DNA of 64,000 nt, from contig CAMCYC010000003.1 in NCBI GenBank assembly GCA_945883795.1, positions 1 to 64,000 of the forward strand, written 5' to 3'. This document shows, piece after piece, positions 39,176-47,526 of the stretch; the first letter of the stretch is position 1, and each line of letters opens with the position of its first letter. The position numbers and the translations under genes are program-made. The notes under the pieces are model-generated. The model saw only the letters and a program-made list of their open reading frames with translations. It did not search any database and was not told the DNA's origin. The stretch comes from Sulfurimonas crateris. Lineage in GTDB: Bacteria; Campylobacterota; Campylobacteria; Campylobacterales; Sulfurimonadaceae.

Positions 39176-39577
39176 ATGGGAATAAAGAGTGAATTGGAGG
39201 CTGGTTTTGATTTTGAAATTGTGGATGAATTTGTAGACCATTTTTCATTAATGGTTGAAAGTATGGAAGTTTTAATACTTGATTTGTCTAAACCTGACAT
39301 GTATCATAGGAGTGTTAATGAACTTTTCCGTGTTTTTCATAATATAAAATCAGCTTCTGGATATTTAAACCTTACATCTATGTTTCGATTAGCTTCTCTT
39401 GTGGAAGATGAACTTGAAGTTCTTCGAAATATGGATAAACCAATCAATGAAGAAACTATTACTTGGCTTTTTGCAATAAGTGACATGTTCGCTCAATGGC
39501 AAGAAGATTTTCGCTTAGACAACAACTTAAGTAAAGTGAAATATTCTTTACTAAAAATACCTGACTTGGAAAAATAA
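39176..39577 (+). CDS. Histidine phosphotransfer (Hpt)-domain protein
   Basis: Small all-helical protein of 133 residues. LFRVFHNIKSASGYLNLTSMFRLASLVEDELEVLR around residues 49-83 fits the Hpt signature, with His54 as the likely phosphoacceptor. No other domain is present. The ATG at 39176 follows TAGGAGATTTATTGC. It ends directly before trpA with no intergenic base. Hpt proteins usually pass phosphate between receivers; no partner kinase is adjacent. The Hpt call comes from the local motif and helical pattern. Confidence 0.7.
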   Translation: MGIKSELEAGFDFEIVDEFVDHFSLMVESMEVLILDLSKPDMYHRSVNELFRVFHNIKSASGYLNLTSMFRLASLVEDELEVLRNMDKPINEETITWLFAISDMFAQWQEDFRLDNNLSKVKYSLLKIPDLEK

Positions 39578-40318
39578 TTGAAAAATTTAGTAGCATATAT
39601 AACAACTGGTTTTCCAGAAAAATCTTTTACAATTGATTTAGCTTTAGCACTTGGAGAAAATGGTGTGGACACACTTGAACTTGGAATCCCTTTTTCGGAC
39701 CCTGTTGCAGATGGTCCTTTGATAGAAAAAGCAAATCATGAAGCACTTTTGCTTGGATTTAAATTTAAAGACCTTTTGGAAATTTCAAAAGCGGTTGCTC
39801 CAAAAGTAGATACGCTTTGGATGGGTTATTTTAATAGTTTTTATCAACAAAAATTAGATAAACTGATTCCTTTAGCAAAAGAATTAGCTGTAAAAGGGTT
39901 TATCATACCCGATTTACCTTATGAAGAAACTCTTGCTTATAAAGATTTATTTCAGACAAATAATATCTCTAATATTAGTTTTGTAGCTCCAACAGATTCT
40001 GCAGAGCGGATAAAAACAATAGTTACAGATGCACAAAAATTTATCTACATGGTGGCATATACAGGGATAACAGGCTCTGGTGTGAGTGAAGATTTACAAC
40101 CTTTTTTAACTTCCATCAAAGAATATACACAAACTCCAGTGTATGTTGGTTTTGGTGTGAATCAAAAAACTGCTAAAGAGAAAGTGAAAGGTGCTGATGG
40201 TGTGATTGTTGGAAGTGCTTTTGTCGATATTCTTCTTAAAGAGACGCTTAGTTATAACCAAAAAATTGTAGAATGCAGTGCATTAGCAAAAATTTTAAAG
40301 ACTGAGATAAACTCTTAA
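39578..40318 (+). CDS. trpA: Tryptophan synthase alpha subunit
   Basis: TIM-barrel lyase of 246 residues that releases indole from indole-3-glycerol phosphate. The catalytic Glu is in LELGIPFSDPVADGP near residue 36 and the catalytic Asp in FIIPDLPYEE near 112; the phosphate loop is AYTGITGSG and GFGVNQ. It starts with TTG immediately after the stop of the Hpt gene. It is separated from the other trp genes, which are not in this window. Slightly shorter than the usual 260-270 residues, at the N-terminus. Confidence 0.95.
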   Translation: MKNLVAYITTGFPEKSFTIDLALALGENGVDTLELGIPFSDPVADGPLIEKANHEALLLGFKFKDLLEISKAVAPKVDTLWMGYFNSFYQQKLDKLIPLAKELAVKGFIIPDLPYEETLAYKDLFQTNNISNISFVAPTDSAERIKTIVTDAQKFIYMVAYTGITGSGVSEDLQPFLTSIKEYTQTPVYVGFGVNQKTAKEKVKGADGVIVGSAFVDILLKETLSYNQKIVECSALAKILKTEINS

Positions 40319-40322
40319 TTTC

Positions 40323-40520
40323 ATGAAAATAGAAACACAATATAGCTATGAAAAAAAATGGACACTCACTTCTGAAATAGATATTTTAAGAATCATTCAA
40401 GAGGAACTTGGAGAAACCGATACAAAAGGGGTTCTTGCATATATAAAAGAGAGTATTGCAAATAAAAAAGTTATGAGTGTTGGAAGTTGTAGGTTTAGAG
40501 TACAACTTCCTCAAAATTAA
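40323..40520 (+). CDS. Small conserved-type hypothetical protein
   Basis: Sixty-five residues, begins four bases after the trpA stop and is probably cotranscribed. The sequence is soluble, mixed charged, and ends in a basic strand (MSVGSCRFRVQLPQN). No motif is recognised. Coding status is supported by position and normal codon use, not by homology. Confidence 0.55.
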   Translation: MKIETQYSYEKKWTLTSEIDILRIIQEELGETDTKGVLAYIKESIANKKVMSVGSCRFRVQLPQN

Positions 40521-40618
40521 CGCTATTTTTTTCAAATCCAAATCTCTTTGAAAACTTCATGAAATCTTCATAAATCTATTTTATAATTTTTTCATATTTT
40601 AAAATTTGGAGTTTTATT

Positions 40619-42919
40619 ATGAAAAAGTTACTTTTACTGTTTTTCTTTCTGTTCTCTGCATTTGCAGGGACAATAAACTTTCAACAGGGGTGGAATTTTG
40701 TAGGGTTTAATAACAATATGAATTTTTCAACTGATGCTGTGTTTTCGGATATATCAAAAGTTAAATTGATATGGAAATATGTCAATGACCCAAAACTGCC
40801 AACTGTTGGATGGCAGGTGTATTCAGCTGATGCTAATATCCAAAATTTTGTGAATTCCAAAGGTTTGTATTCATTTAATACTTTGTTGTCTTATGAGGGT
40901 GCTTGGGTTTATGCTAATAAATCTTTTAGCTATAGCGTGTCAGATTCTACTGATTTAAACAGTGATATACCAGTGTATCGTGGTTGGAATCTTTTATCTG
41001 CTGTCAATAATAGTTCGATAGCCATGGATGAGAATATCTTTACACAAACCAAACAAATCTGGGTATATAGAAACTCTCAATGGTTTTTAAAAATAAATGG
41101 TGCAGATACGCCATCCATTTATGGCACATTAAGCACTATTAATCCTTATGAAGCTTTTTGGATATATTCTGAGAATGATATAGTTTCAAGTAGTTCATCA
41201 AGTAGCAATGCAACAACAAGTAGCAGTTCCACTTCTTCAACACAGAACCAGAGTAGCTCAAGTGAAGAGGAAGATGAAGATGAAAGTTCGAGTTCAAGTG
41301 TAACAACAACTTCAAGTAGTTCTTCAGGCATAAGTGTCATTCTTCCATCAAATAATAAATATACTCTTTTAGCATGGAATGATTTGGGAATGCATTGTAT
41401 GGATGGAAAAGATTTCTCCGTATTTTCCATTTTACCACCGTTTAATAACTTAAATGCACAACTTATTATAAAAGATGGAACAACGAATAAACATGTAGTT
41501 TCAGGTGTCACAATCACATATACTGCATCTGCGAGTTTAGATAATAAACTCAATACTACAAGCATGTTTGATAATACGAATAAGCCTAAAACGAATTTTT
41601 GGGATTTCGTAGGAAAACTTTTTAATACAACACTTTTAGATGATATAGGTTTAACTAATAATCCAACTCCAAGTTTACTCCCAAAACCATTGAGTTATAA
41701 TACGGCACATAATTGGTGGGAAGCAACAGGTATTCCGCTCACTCCATACAATGATGATGGAACAAAAAATTACTATCCAATGGTTGATGTAACTGCAAAA
41801 GATAGTAGTGGTACAATTTTGGCTTCTACAAAAGTGGTACTTCCTGTAAGTGATGAAATGGATTGTAAAGCATGTCACAGTTCGACAAGTAACTATACTT
41901 CAGCCAAACCATTAGCGGGTTGGGAAAATGATTCAGATGTAGAAAAAGATTTTAAATTTAATATCTTAAGATTACATGACCAAAAATATCCAAATGCAGT
42001 TTTGAACTATCAAACAGAGCTAAAAGCCATGGGATATAATAACTATGCAGATGGAGGACTTTACACAAGTGCAAAAAATGGAAATCCAATTTTATGTGCA
42101 ACATGCCATGCAAGTAATGCACTCTCTACGACAGGTGTTACAGGTGTAAAACCACTCACAGAATCACTTCACGCACTTCATTCAAATGTATTAGACCCAG
42201 TAGAAAATATAAAATTGGGTGATTCGACCAATAGAAGTTCATGTTATAGATGTCACCCAGGAGCTACAACGAAATGTCTTCGTGGAGCTATGGGAAAACA
42301 AAGCAATATTGAGTGTCAAAGTTGTCATGGAGATATGAATGCAGTGGGTAAACATGGAAGAGTAGGTTGGTTGGATGAACCAAATTGTCAAAGCTGTCAC
42401 CAAGAGGGACAAAGATACACAACTGCTGTCACAAATACAGTGACAGGAACTCTTAGAGCATCGCTTGATAACAGATTTGCAACAAATGTAAATACTCCAG
42501 CAACTGGAATTAGTATGTATAGATTTAGTACAGGACATGGAGATATGCAATGTTCAGCATGTCATGGTTCAACTCATGCAATCTATCCAAGTTCACACAC
42601 AGAAGATAATTTACAGAGTATAGCAGTTCAAGGTCATGAGGGAACAATTGCAGAATGTACTGCATGTCACACAACAACACCAACAACACTCACAGGTGGA
42701 CCACATGGGATGCATACAATAGGACAAGCATGGATAAGTTCTCATGAACATGCATCTAAAACTGGATGTACGGCTTGTCATGGAAGTGATTCTCGAGGAA
42801 CTGTATTATCAAAAACATTTAGTGCAAGAAATTTTAGTGTAGAACATAAAACAAAAACCTATACAGCAGGACAAATGGTCACTTGTTATGATTGTCATAA
42901 TGGACCTAAAGGAGATTAA
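40619..42919 (+). CDS. Secreted nine-heme cytochrome c with Ser-rich linker
   Basis: Protein of 766 residues with a cleavable signal peptide (FLFSAFAG). Residues about 17-185 are two copies of a repeat with GWN near the start, I-W-x-Y in the middle and a closing W-x-Y motif. About 188-240 is a Ser/Thr-rich linker with an acidic EEEDEDE core. The rest begins with YTLLAWNDLGMHCMDG, a motif seen at the start of large multiheme cytochromes, and has nine CxxCH heme sites: CKACH, CATCH, CYRCH, two CQSCH, CSACH, two CTACH and CYDCH. Probably a periplasmic or surface electron carrier. It is a lone gene; the terminal reaction is unknown. Confidence 0.88.
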   Translation: MKKLLLLFFFLFSAFAGTINFQQGWNFVGFNNNMNFSTDAVFSDISKVKLIWKYVNDPKLPTVGWQVYSADANIQNFVNSKGLYSFNTLLSYEGAWVYANKSFSYSVSDSTDLNSDIPVYRGWNLLSAVNNSSIAMDENIFTQTKQIWVYRNSQWFLKINGADTPSIYGTLSTINPYEAFWIYSENDIVSSSSSSSNATTSSSSTSSTQNQSSSSEEEDEDESSSSSVTTTSSSSSGISVILPSNNKYTLLAWNDLGMHCMDGKDFSVFSILPPFNNLNAQLIIKDGTTNKHVVSGVTITYTASASLDNKLNTTSMFDNTNKPKTNFWDFVGKLFNTTLLDDIGLTNNPTPSLLPKPLSYNTAHNWWEATGIPLTPYNDDGTKNYYPMVDVTAKDSSGTILASTKVVLPVSDEMDCKACHSSTSNYTSAKPLAGWENDSDVEKDFKFNILRLHDQKYPNAVLNYQTELKAMGYNNYADGGLYTSAKNGNPILCATCHASNALSTTGVTGVKPLTESLHALHSNVLDPVENIKLGDSTNRSSCYRCHPGATTKCLRGAMGKQSNIECQSCHGDMNAVGKHGRVGWLDEPNCQSCHQEGQRYTTAVTNTVTGTLRASLDNRFATNVNTPATGISMYRFSTGHGDMQCSACHGSTHAIYPSSHTEDNLQSIAVQGHEGTIAECTACHTTTPTTLTGGPHGMHTIGQAWISSHEHASKTGCTACHGSDSRGTVLSKTFSARNFSVEHKTKTYTAGQMVTCYDCHNGPKGD

Positions 42920-42954
42920 TTCATTCTTAATAATAGAAGAAGTTTTTTTCTGTA

Positions 42955-42972
42955 CCCAGAATTTATTCTGGG
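42955..42972 (+). terminator. Possible terminator hairpin after the multiheme cytochrome gene
   Basis: CCCAGAA and TTCTGGG form a 7-base stem with a TTTA loop, GC-rich against its surroundings, 35 bases after the stop. A T-run lies before rather than directly after it, so efficiency is doubtful. Confidence 0.4.
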
Positions 42973-43122
42973 ATACTCCTTGAGGGTCAATGTTTTTTTG
43001 ATTTCACTTTATTTTACACAGTTTTTTTTCTTATTTGAAGCATTTAATAGGGTTTCATCGAATTTATTTAAAAAAATAGAGTAAAAATGATTAATCAAAG
43101 CTAAATAAAAGCTTTCGTTATA

Positions 43123-43128
43123 TATACT
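43123..43128 (+). promoter_or_regulatory. -10 box of the tRNA pair
   Basis: TATACT within GTTATATATACTTCC, about 18 bases before the first tRNA base. One mismatch to consensus. Position fits a start just ahead of the tRNA 5' end. Confidence 0.4.
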
Positions 43129-43145
43129 TCCGTCCTATAAAAAAT

Positions 43146-43222
43146 GTCAGGGTAGCTCAGCTGGTTAGAGCACTGGTCTCATAAGCCGGGGGTCGGGGGT
43201 TCGAGTCCCCCCTCTGACACCA
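43146..43222 (+). tRNA. tRNA-Met (anticodon CAT)
   Basis: A 77-base cloverleaf. Acceptor arm GTCAGGG pairs with CTCTGAC, followed by discriminator A and encoded CCA. Anticodon stem CTGGT/GCCGG, loop CTCATAA, anticodon CAT. The T-arm GGGGG/CCCCC with TTCGAGT loop is standard. It is not the initiator form, since the initiator's C-A mismatch at position 1-72 is absent. A CAT anticodon could also be the lysidine-modified tRNA-Ile2; sequence alone does not separate these with certainty. Confidence 0.88.
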
Positions 43223-43231
43223 TTTTTATAT

Positions 43232-43306
43232 TCCGAATTAGCTCAGCGGTAGAGTAGGTGACTGTTAATCACTTGGTCACTGGTTCGAATCCAGTATTCG
43301 GAGCCA
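43232..43306 (+). tRNA. tRNA-Asn (anticodon GTT)
   Basis: A 75-base cloverleaf nine bases after the previous tRNA. Acceptor TCCGAAT pairs with ATTCGGA, then G and encoded CCA. The anticodon loop CTGTTAA gives GTT, read as asparagine. Probably cotranscribed with the tRNA before it. Confidence 0.95.
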
Positions 43307-43311
43307 TTTTA

Positions 43312-43332
43312 AAACCCTAAATGTAGGGATTT
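43312..43332. terminator. Hairpin after the tRNA pair
   Basis: AAACCCTA and TAGGG(A)TTT form a stem with an AATG loop just six bases after tRNA-Asn. On the minus strand it is followed by TTTTAAAA. It may serve both the tRNA transcript and the convergent pssA-like gene. Confidence 0.5.
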
Positions 43333-43407
43333 AAAACTTCCTTTTATCAATTAAATCAACCAATAAACAATTTTTATCAGTATAACTAAATCCATTTCTA
43401 AGCAAAA

Positions 43408-43965
43408 TCAGAGGTGCTTAATCTTGATTGTAGAGTTTAAACTCCAACTAATAATAATCATGATGATTACAACTACAAAAGAGTTTATGATTGCATAAGT
43501 GTTAGCAAGATAAACAAGCCATAAAAGAATTGCTCCAAGTGGAGTAGGTACGCCTGTAAAATAGTTTGCAACTTCTCCCGCATCTGCATTAATATTAAAA
43601 GTAATAAGTCTTCTAAGGCCAGAAATAACATAAACAATAGAGACAATAGAAGCGACAATAAGCCAAAATCCATGTAAATTTTGTGCATACACAGCTTGAA
43701 AAATCAAAAAGACAGGCACAAGTACAAAACTTAAAAAGTCTGCAAAACTATCAAGTTGAATTCCAAACTCATTTGAAAGTTTATATTTTCTTGCAATTTT
43801 TCCATCGAAAATATCAAAAGCTCCCCCAATCCAAGCTAGGATAATCGCTAAAAAAAAGTTATTTTGAGTAATAAAATAGGTTGCCATAAGCCCAGCGGTA
43901 ATATTTACAAAAGTAAAAAGGTTTGCGAGATTAAAATGGGAGTTAGAATTATATAAAAATTTCAT
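43408..43965 (-). CDS. CDP-alcohol phosphatidyltransferase, PssA-like
   Basis: Membrane enzyme of 185 residues with about six helices. The CDP-alcohol signature is complete: FDIFDGKIARKYKLSNEFGIQLDSFAD near residue 51 fits DGx2ARx8Gx3Dx3D. NLANLFTFVNITAG and YFTGVPTPLGA resemble phosphatidylserine synthase rather than PgsA. At 185 residues it is shorter than the roughly 240 of the PssA of Helicobacter or Campylobacter. It is not next to ftsH, where pssA lies in Campylobacter. Phosphatidylserine synthesis is likely but other CDP-alcohol products are possible. Confidence 0.75.
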   Translation of the reverse strand: MKFLYNSNSHFNLANLFTFVNITAGLMATYFITQNNFFLAIILAWIGGAFDIFDGKIARKYKLSNEFGIQLDSFADFLSFVLVPVFLIFQAVYAQNLHGFWLIVASIVSIVYVISGLRRLITFNINADAGEVANYFTGVPTPLGAILLWLVYLANTYAIINSFVVVIIMIIISWSLNSTIKIKHL

Positions 43966-44105
43966 GAAATACCTTTAAAATTGATTGCGTAATTGTAGCT
44001 TACAAATTCTATACTCTAGCAAAAAAGAGAAGATAATTTTTGAAATTTTTTTATCTATTTTTTGCATACTAAAGTGAGTCAGTGGTTTATGGATTCAATA
44101 TTACT

Positions 44106-45308
44106 TTAGAGTAAATGGGTATAGCGTTTATCTGTTAATGTTTTCAAAAAAGCTTCAAGATTCATTATTTTTTGGTCTGTGAGTTCTTTCGTTTGTTTAA
44201 GTAAAGTGTGATTTATTGTTTTATTATAATCCATTTCACCCCAAGGTTTATTGGTTTGGGGGTTATTAACACGAGTTCCAACTCCTAAATGGTCATAAAA
44301 TTCTAAAACAGTTCGCAGATTTTTAAATACTCCATTACTCATATAAGGTGGTGTAACCCCAACATTTCGAAGGCTTGGCACTTTTATTTTGCCATCATGG
44401 GTTGCATCATCTAAAAATCCACCTAATCCTTTATCTTTTGTAATTGTATTGCCATCCCTTGCTTGAAGTGCTTCTAGGTTGCGGGGTGTTCCTATATTTT
44501 CAAATTTATAGTTAGTAAACATCTCATGGGAAGTTGCTTCAGTTGAAGAATTAAGTGTGTGACATGAAGCGCAGTTTGTATTGTTATTTGAAAAAAATAG
44601 GGCATATCCTGCTTGTTCTTCTATGCTCCAATTTCCATCTTCATAACAAAATCCTTCCCCGTTACCGCTAGTCTTACACTCAATAAATTTATCATATTTT
44701 GAATCAAATGGTGAAAAGAGTTCGCTTTTTTCAAAAGTTGCTATGCTTTGGGCAATCTTATCATAAGCTTCAGTGACATTATTGTCCAAAATAGTTTCTC
44801 CATAGAGTGCCTTCATGGAGGAAACATATTCACTATTTTCTTTGATTTTATCCACTACACTTTGCATATCTGGCATCATCATCTCTGCGGTATCTAAAAA
44901 TGGTCCTTTTGCTTGTTCTTTTAAGTTAGAGGCTCGTCCATCATGAAATTGTCCCCCCTTATACTCGTTATTATAGAGTCCAAATTCTGGTGCAAAAGCT
45001 GTATAGGCTGCACTTGGTGTATTTCTGCCTCCTAATGCTAAAGAGTCACTTCCAAGAGAAAGCGCTCCATGCGTTGGGTCATTAGGATTGTTATAAAAGC
45101 GAGCATCTATAAAAGCATGTTCAGGATTATGGCAGGTAGCACATGACATATTTTGATGCAAAGAGAGGTTTGTATCAAAAAAAAATCTCTCACCGAGTTG
45201 CACTTGGCTCATAAGCTCAGGATTATTTTCTGGTGTGCTATTTTGTTTACCGCATCCCATGAAGAGTAATAGAGTAAAAAATAGAGGTAAATTGATTTTG
45301 TTTTTCAT
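44106..45308 (-). CDS. Di-heme cytochrome c peroxidase/MauG-like lipoprotein
   Basis: Protein of 400 residues with a lipoprotein signal (LLLFMGC). Two heme motifs: CATCH near residue 56 and CASCH near 249. GGRNTPSAAY, GQFHDGRA and VPSLRNVGVTPPYMSNG are typical of the CcpA/MauG family, which reduces peroxide or oxidises a protein or small substrate in the periplasm. Last gene of the six-gene operon that starts at the imelysin gene and begins nine bases after the porin stop. Two di-heme proteins in one iron-related operon are notable. Confidence 0.88.
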   Translation of the reverse strand: MKNKINLPLFFTLLLFMGCGKQNSTPENNPELMSQVQLGERFFFDTNLSLHQNMSCATCHNPEHAFIDARFYNNPNDPTHGALSLGSDSLALGGRNTPSAAYTAFAPEFGLYNNEYKGGQFHDGRASNLKEQAKGPFLDTAEMMMPDMQSVVDKIKENSEYVSSMKALYGETILDNNVTEAYDKIAQSIATFEKSELFSPFDSKYDKFIECKTSGNGEGFCYEDGNWSIEEQAGYALFFSNNNTNCASCHTLNSSTEATSHEMFTNYKFENIGTPRNLEALQARDGNTITKDKGLGGFLDDATHDGKIKVPSLRNVGVTPPYMSNGVFKNLRTVLEFYDHLGVGTRVNNPQTNKPWGEMDYNKTINHTLLKQTKELTDQKIMNLEAFLKTLTDKRYTHLL

Positions 45309-45317
45309 GTTGGGTTC

Positions 45318-46643
45318 CTAAAATATAAATCCAAGTGCAAATGCAAAAGAGTTCTCGTCTGCTAATTTTGCTTGACTTGCATAATCTTTGATTTTATAAT
45401 CTGCTTTTAGAACAACTTTTGGGTCTATAAAGTAGCTCAAACCTGCACTATATTCCATAAAGTGATTGTTATCTGTATAGGTTGTATCGCTGGAAGCATC
45501 CATATTAAGATGTTCAATTTCTACAAATGTGTAAAGATTTTGAGAGGATTTGAAAAACCATGGGAGTATATCGTATCCAATATTTAAATATTCTCCATGG
45601 ACACTTTTAGAAATTTCTTGTGAAACACTATTGCTAAGTTGTGCAACATCGCCTCCTAATGCTCCATAAGTGGCAATTGTTTGAATATTCCAATTCTCTT
45701 TTTTATATGTAGCATGGAGTTCTGCTATTGTAATGGTTACTCTTGCATTGGAGTTGATTCCTGTGGAAGTACCTGGTTTGGATTCTTTTGTAGCACTTGA
45801 ATTACCATATAAAAATGAGGCTCCAATATTAAGTCCATCAAATAAATCGTAAGAGAGTCTGCCTACAAATGAAAAATCATCACTAAAAACTTTTGCTCCA
45901 GTTCGCCCTTGTTGTATAAAACGCCCTTCTGTAAAACCACCTGCATCAGGGGAAATAATCATTCCAGCGTAGTATTCTAAGTTATCAATTTTTCCGTGAG
46001 TAAGTATCCCGTTTGTATGCCAAGTTGAGGGGATTATATAACTTTCTACTGTCGGTCTATCAGTGCTAAGATAGGAAACGGGTTCATGATTTAAGTTGAT
46101 TAATCCCATGGGGACTAGAATATGTCCTGCACGAATTGCAAATGATTTATCAATTAAGAAATCAAGATAGGAAAATTCTACGATAGCGTATTTGTAATTT
46201 TTTTCTCCATCGCTTCTTGCACCGCCATCTTCAAACTCAATTTCTGTATTCATGATAATCCAATCATTAAATTTAAAACCGATATAAGGGACAAAACGGA
46301 CAATATTTGTCTCAAGTTTGTTGCGAGTATTGTTTGCCATGGTGGTGTTGTAGTTTTTATAATTTGTGTATTTTGTAGCTTTATATTCTCCATATCCACC
46401 AAGACTAAGTGCATCTTTTGAATAATAAACTTTTGAAGCTGCACCGCCCATGGAGCTAAAACTTTCATACTCTTCACCATTGAGGTATTCCTCTTTTGCC
46501 ATTTCATCCACTATTGAGCTTTGTGTGCTTTTTATCTCTTGTAACTCTTGCTTTAAGAGTTTCATCTCATTTAAAAGTTCTTCATTAGTTATTCCAAAAA
46601 CTACACTTGAACAAATTCCTAAACCTAAAACTGTTTTTTTCAT
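45318..46643 (-). CDS. Outer-membrane porin with N-terminal coiled coil
   Basis: Protein of 441 residues with signal peptide (GICSSVVFG), a coiled-coil stretch about 20-45 (ELLNEMKLLKQELQEIKS), then a beta-barrel with alternating aromatic strands, ending in Phe (FALGFIF), the usual C-terminal sorting signal. The layout resembles phosphate-selective porins O/P and other trimeric porins of Campylobacterota. Position between a sterol-desaturase-like gene and a MauG-like gene, 12 and 9 bases away, suggests it admits a substrate for this Fur-linked operon. The solute is unknown. Confidence 0.75.
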   Translation of the reverse strand: MKKTVLGLGICSSVVFGITNEELLNEMKLLKQELQEIKSTQSSIVDEMAKEEYLNGEEYESFSSMGGAASKVYYSKDALSLGGYGEYKATKYTNYKNYNTTMANNTRNKLETNIVRFVPYIGFKFNDWIIMNTEIEFEDGGARSDGEKNYKYAIVEFSYLDFLIDKSFAIRAGHILVPMGLINLNHEPVSYLSTDRPTVESYIIPSTWHTNGILTHGKIDNLEYYAGMIISPDAGGFTEGRFIQQGRTGAKVFSDDFSFVGRLSYDLFDGLNIGASFLYGNSSATKESKPGTSTGINSNARVTITIAELHATYKKENWNIQTIATYGALGGDVAQLSNSVSQEISKSVHGEYLNIGYDILPWFFKSSQNLYTFVEIEHLNMDASSDTTYTDNNHFMEYSAGLSYFIDPKVVLKADYKIKDYASQAKLADENSFAFALGFIF

Positions 46644-46655
46644 CTTAATTCCTTA

Positions 46656-47525
46656 TTATATTTTTCTTAAAAATGGTTCATAAAAGAGACTCCATACCGT
46701 TGTATGAGGGTTCTTTTCTTCTAAACCGTAAATTTGATTTTCTTGTGTTGTTTGTACATGCCAAGTGTGAAATATTTTATCCCAAATACTTAGCACACCA
46801 CCAAAATTTTGATGCGAGTGTTTTTTTGTATGATGGAGTTGATGCATATAGGGCGAAATGAAAAGATGTTCAAATATTCCATAACGAAGGGGAATGTGAG
46901 AATGTCTTAAATTAGCTCCAAGCAATCCAAAAATAAATACAAATATATTAGTTCCAAAAAACTCTATCGTGCCAATTTTTGCACCAAATAGATAAATAAA
47001 TATGGCACTGACAATACCAGCACTTAAAGCATGACGCAAACCAAACAAGATATTTTCAACTGGATGCACCCTATAAAAAGTAAAAGGGTTAAGCACCTCT
47101 GCACTGTGATGGATTCTGTGAAATCTCCATAATAGTGTAGAAGTGTGCAAAAATCTATGGAGCCAATAACGGGTAAAATCACCTATTATAAATAGGCTCA
47201 AAGTATATAAAAGTACAACATTTTCTTTTGCTACATGCAAAGGTTGTAAATATCCAAATACTGTTTGTAAAAATTGGATAAGAATCAATGCAACTTCATT
47301 CGCCCCAATTAATAAAGGGAGAATTAGGAATGTTTTTACAAACGCATTGAGAATAAAATATTTATAATCTAAAATGGAACTTTCACTCCAGAGAATTTTT
47401 TTTGTAAAATAGCTTTTATATTTAGGATGTAGTTTTATCATGACTAAGGCTATTGCTAAAGAGCTTAGGAGATAAAGCCAAAAAATCCGTTGATTTGCAT
47501 CAAAAATATAGCTACTAAATTCCAT
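46656..47525 (-). CDS. Sterol desaturase/fatty acid hydroxylase superfamily di-iron membrane enzyme
   Basis: Membrane protein with four to five helices and the full His cluster for a di-iron site: HRFLH near residue 127, HRIHHS near 141, and HQLHHTKKHSHQ near 229. The track starts further upstream at a TTG, but the ATG at 47525 has GGAG six bases ahead and follows the upstream stop, so it is chosen (289 residues). Relatives hydroxylate or desaturate lipids, carotenoids or alkyl ethers using O2. Its presence between an imelysin and a porin is unusual and the substrate is not evident. Confidence 0.85.
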   Translation of the reverse strand: MEFSSYIFDANQRIFWLYLLSSLAIALVMIKLHPKYKSYFTKKILWSESSILDYKYFILNAFVKTFLILPLLIGANEVALILIQFLQTVFGYLQPLHVAKENVVLLYTLSLFIIGDFTRYWLHRFLHTSTLLWRFHRIHHSAEVLNPFTFYRVHPVENILFGLRHALSAGIVSAIFIYLFGAKIGTIEFFGTNIFVFIFGLLGANLRHSHIPLRYGIFEHLFISPYMHQLHHTKKHSHQNFGGVLSIWDKIFHTWHVQTTQENQIYGLEEKNPHTTVWSLFYEPFLRKI

Positions 47526-47526
47526 A

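Noticed and set aside
41180-41340. Serine-codon repeats as a CRISPR or tandem DNA repeat array
   Set aside because: The bases vary between AGT, AGC and TCA codons and no fixed unit or spacer exists; it encodes a low-complexity linker.
41146-41565. Minus-strand ORF opposite the Ser-rich region
   Set aside because: A shadow of the cytochrome gene created by the low-complexity codons; no ribosome site or plausible product.
43146-43222. Initiator tRNA-fMet
   Set aside because: The first acceptor pair is G-C, while initiator tRNAs have an unpaired position 1-72, and the anticodon stem lacks three G-C pairs.
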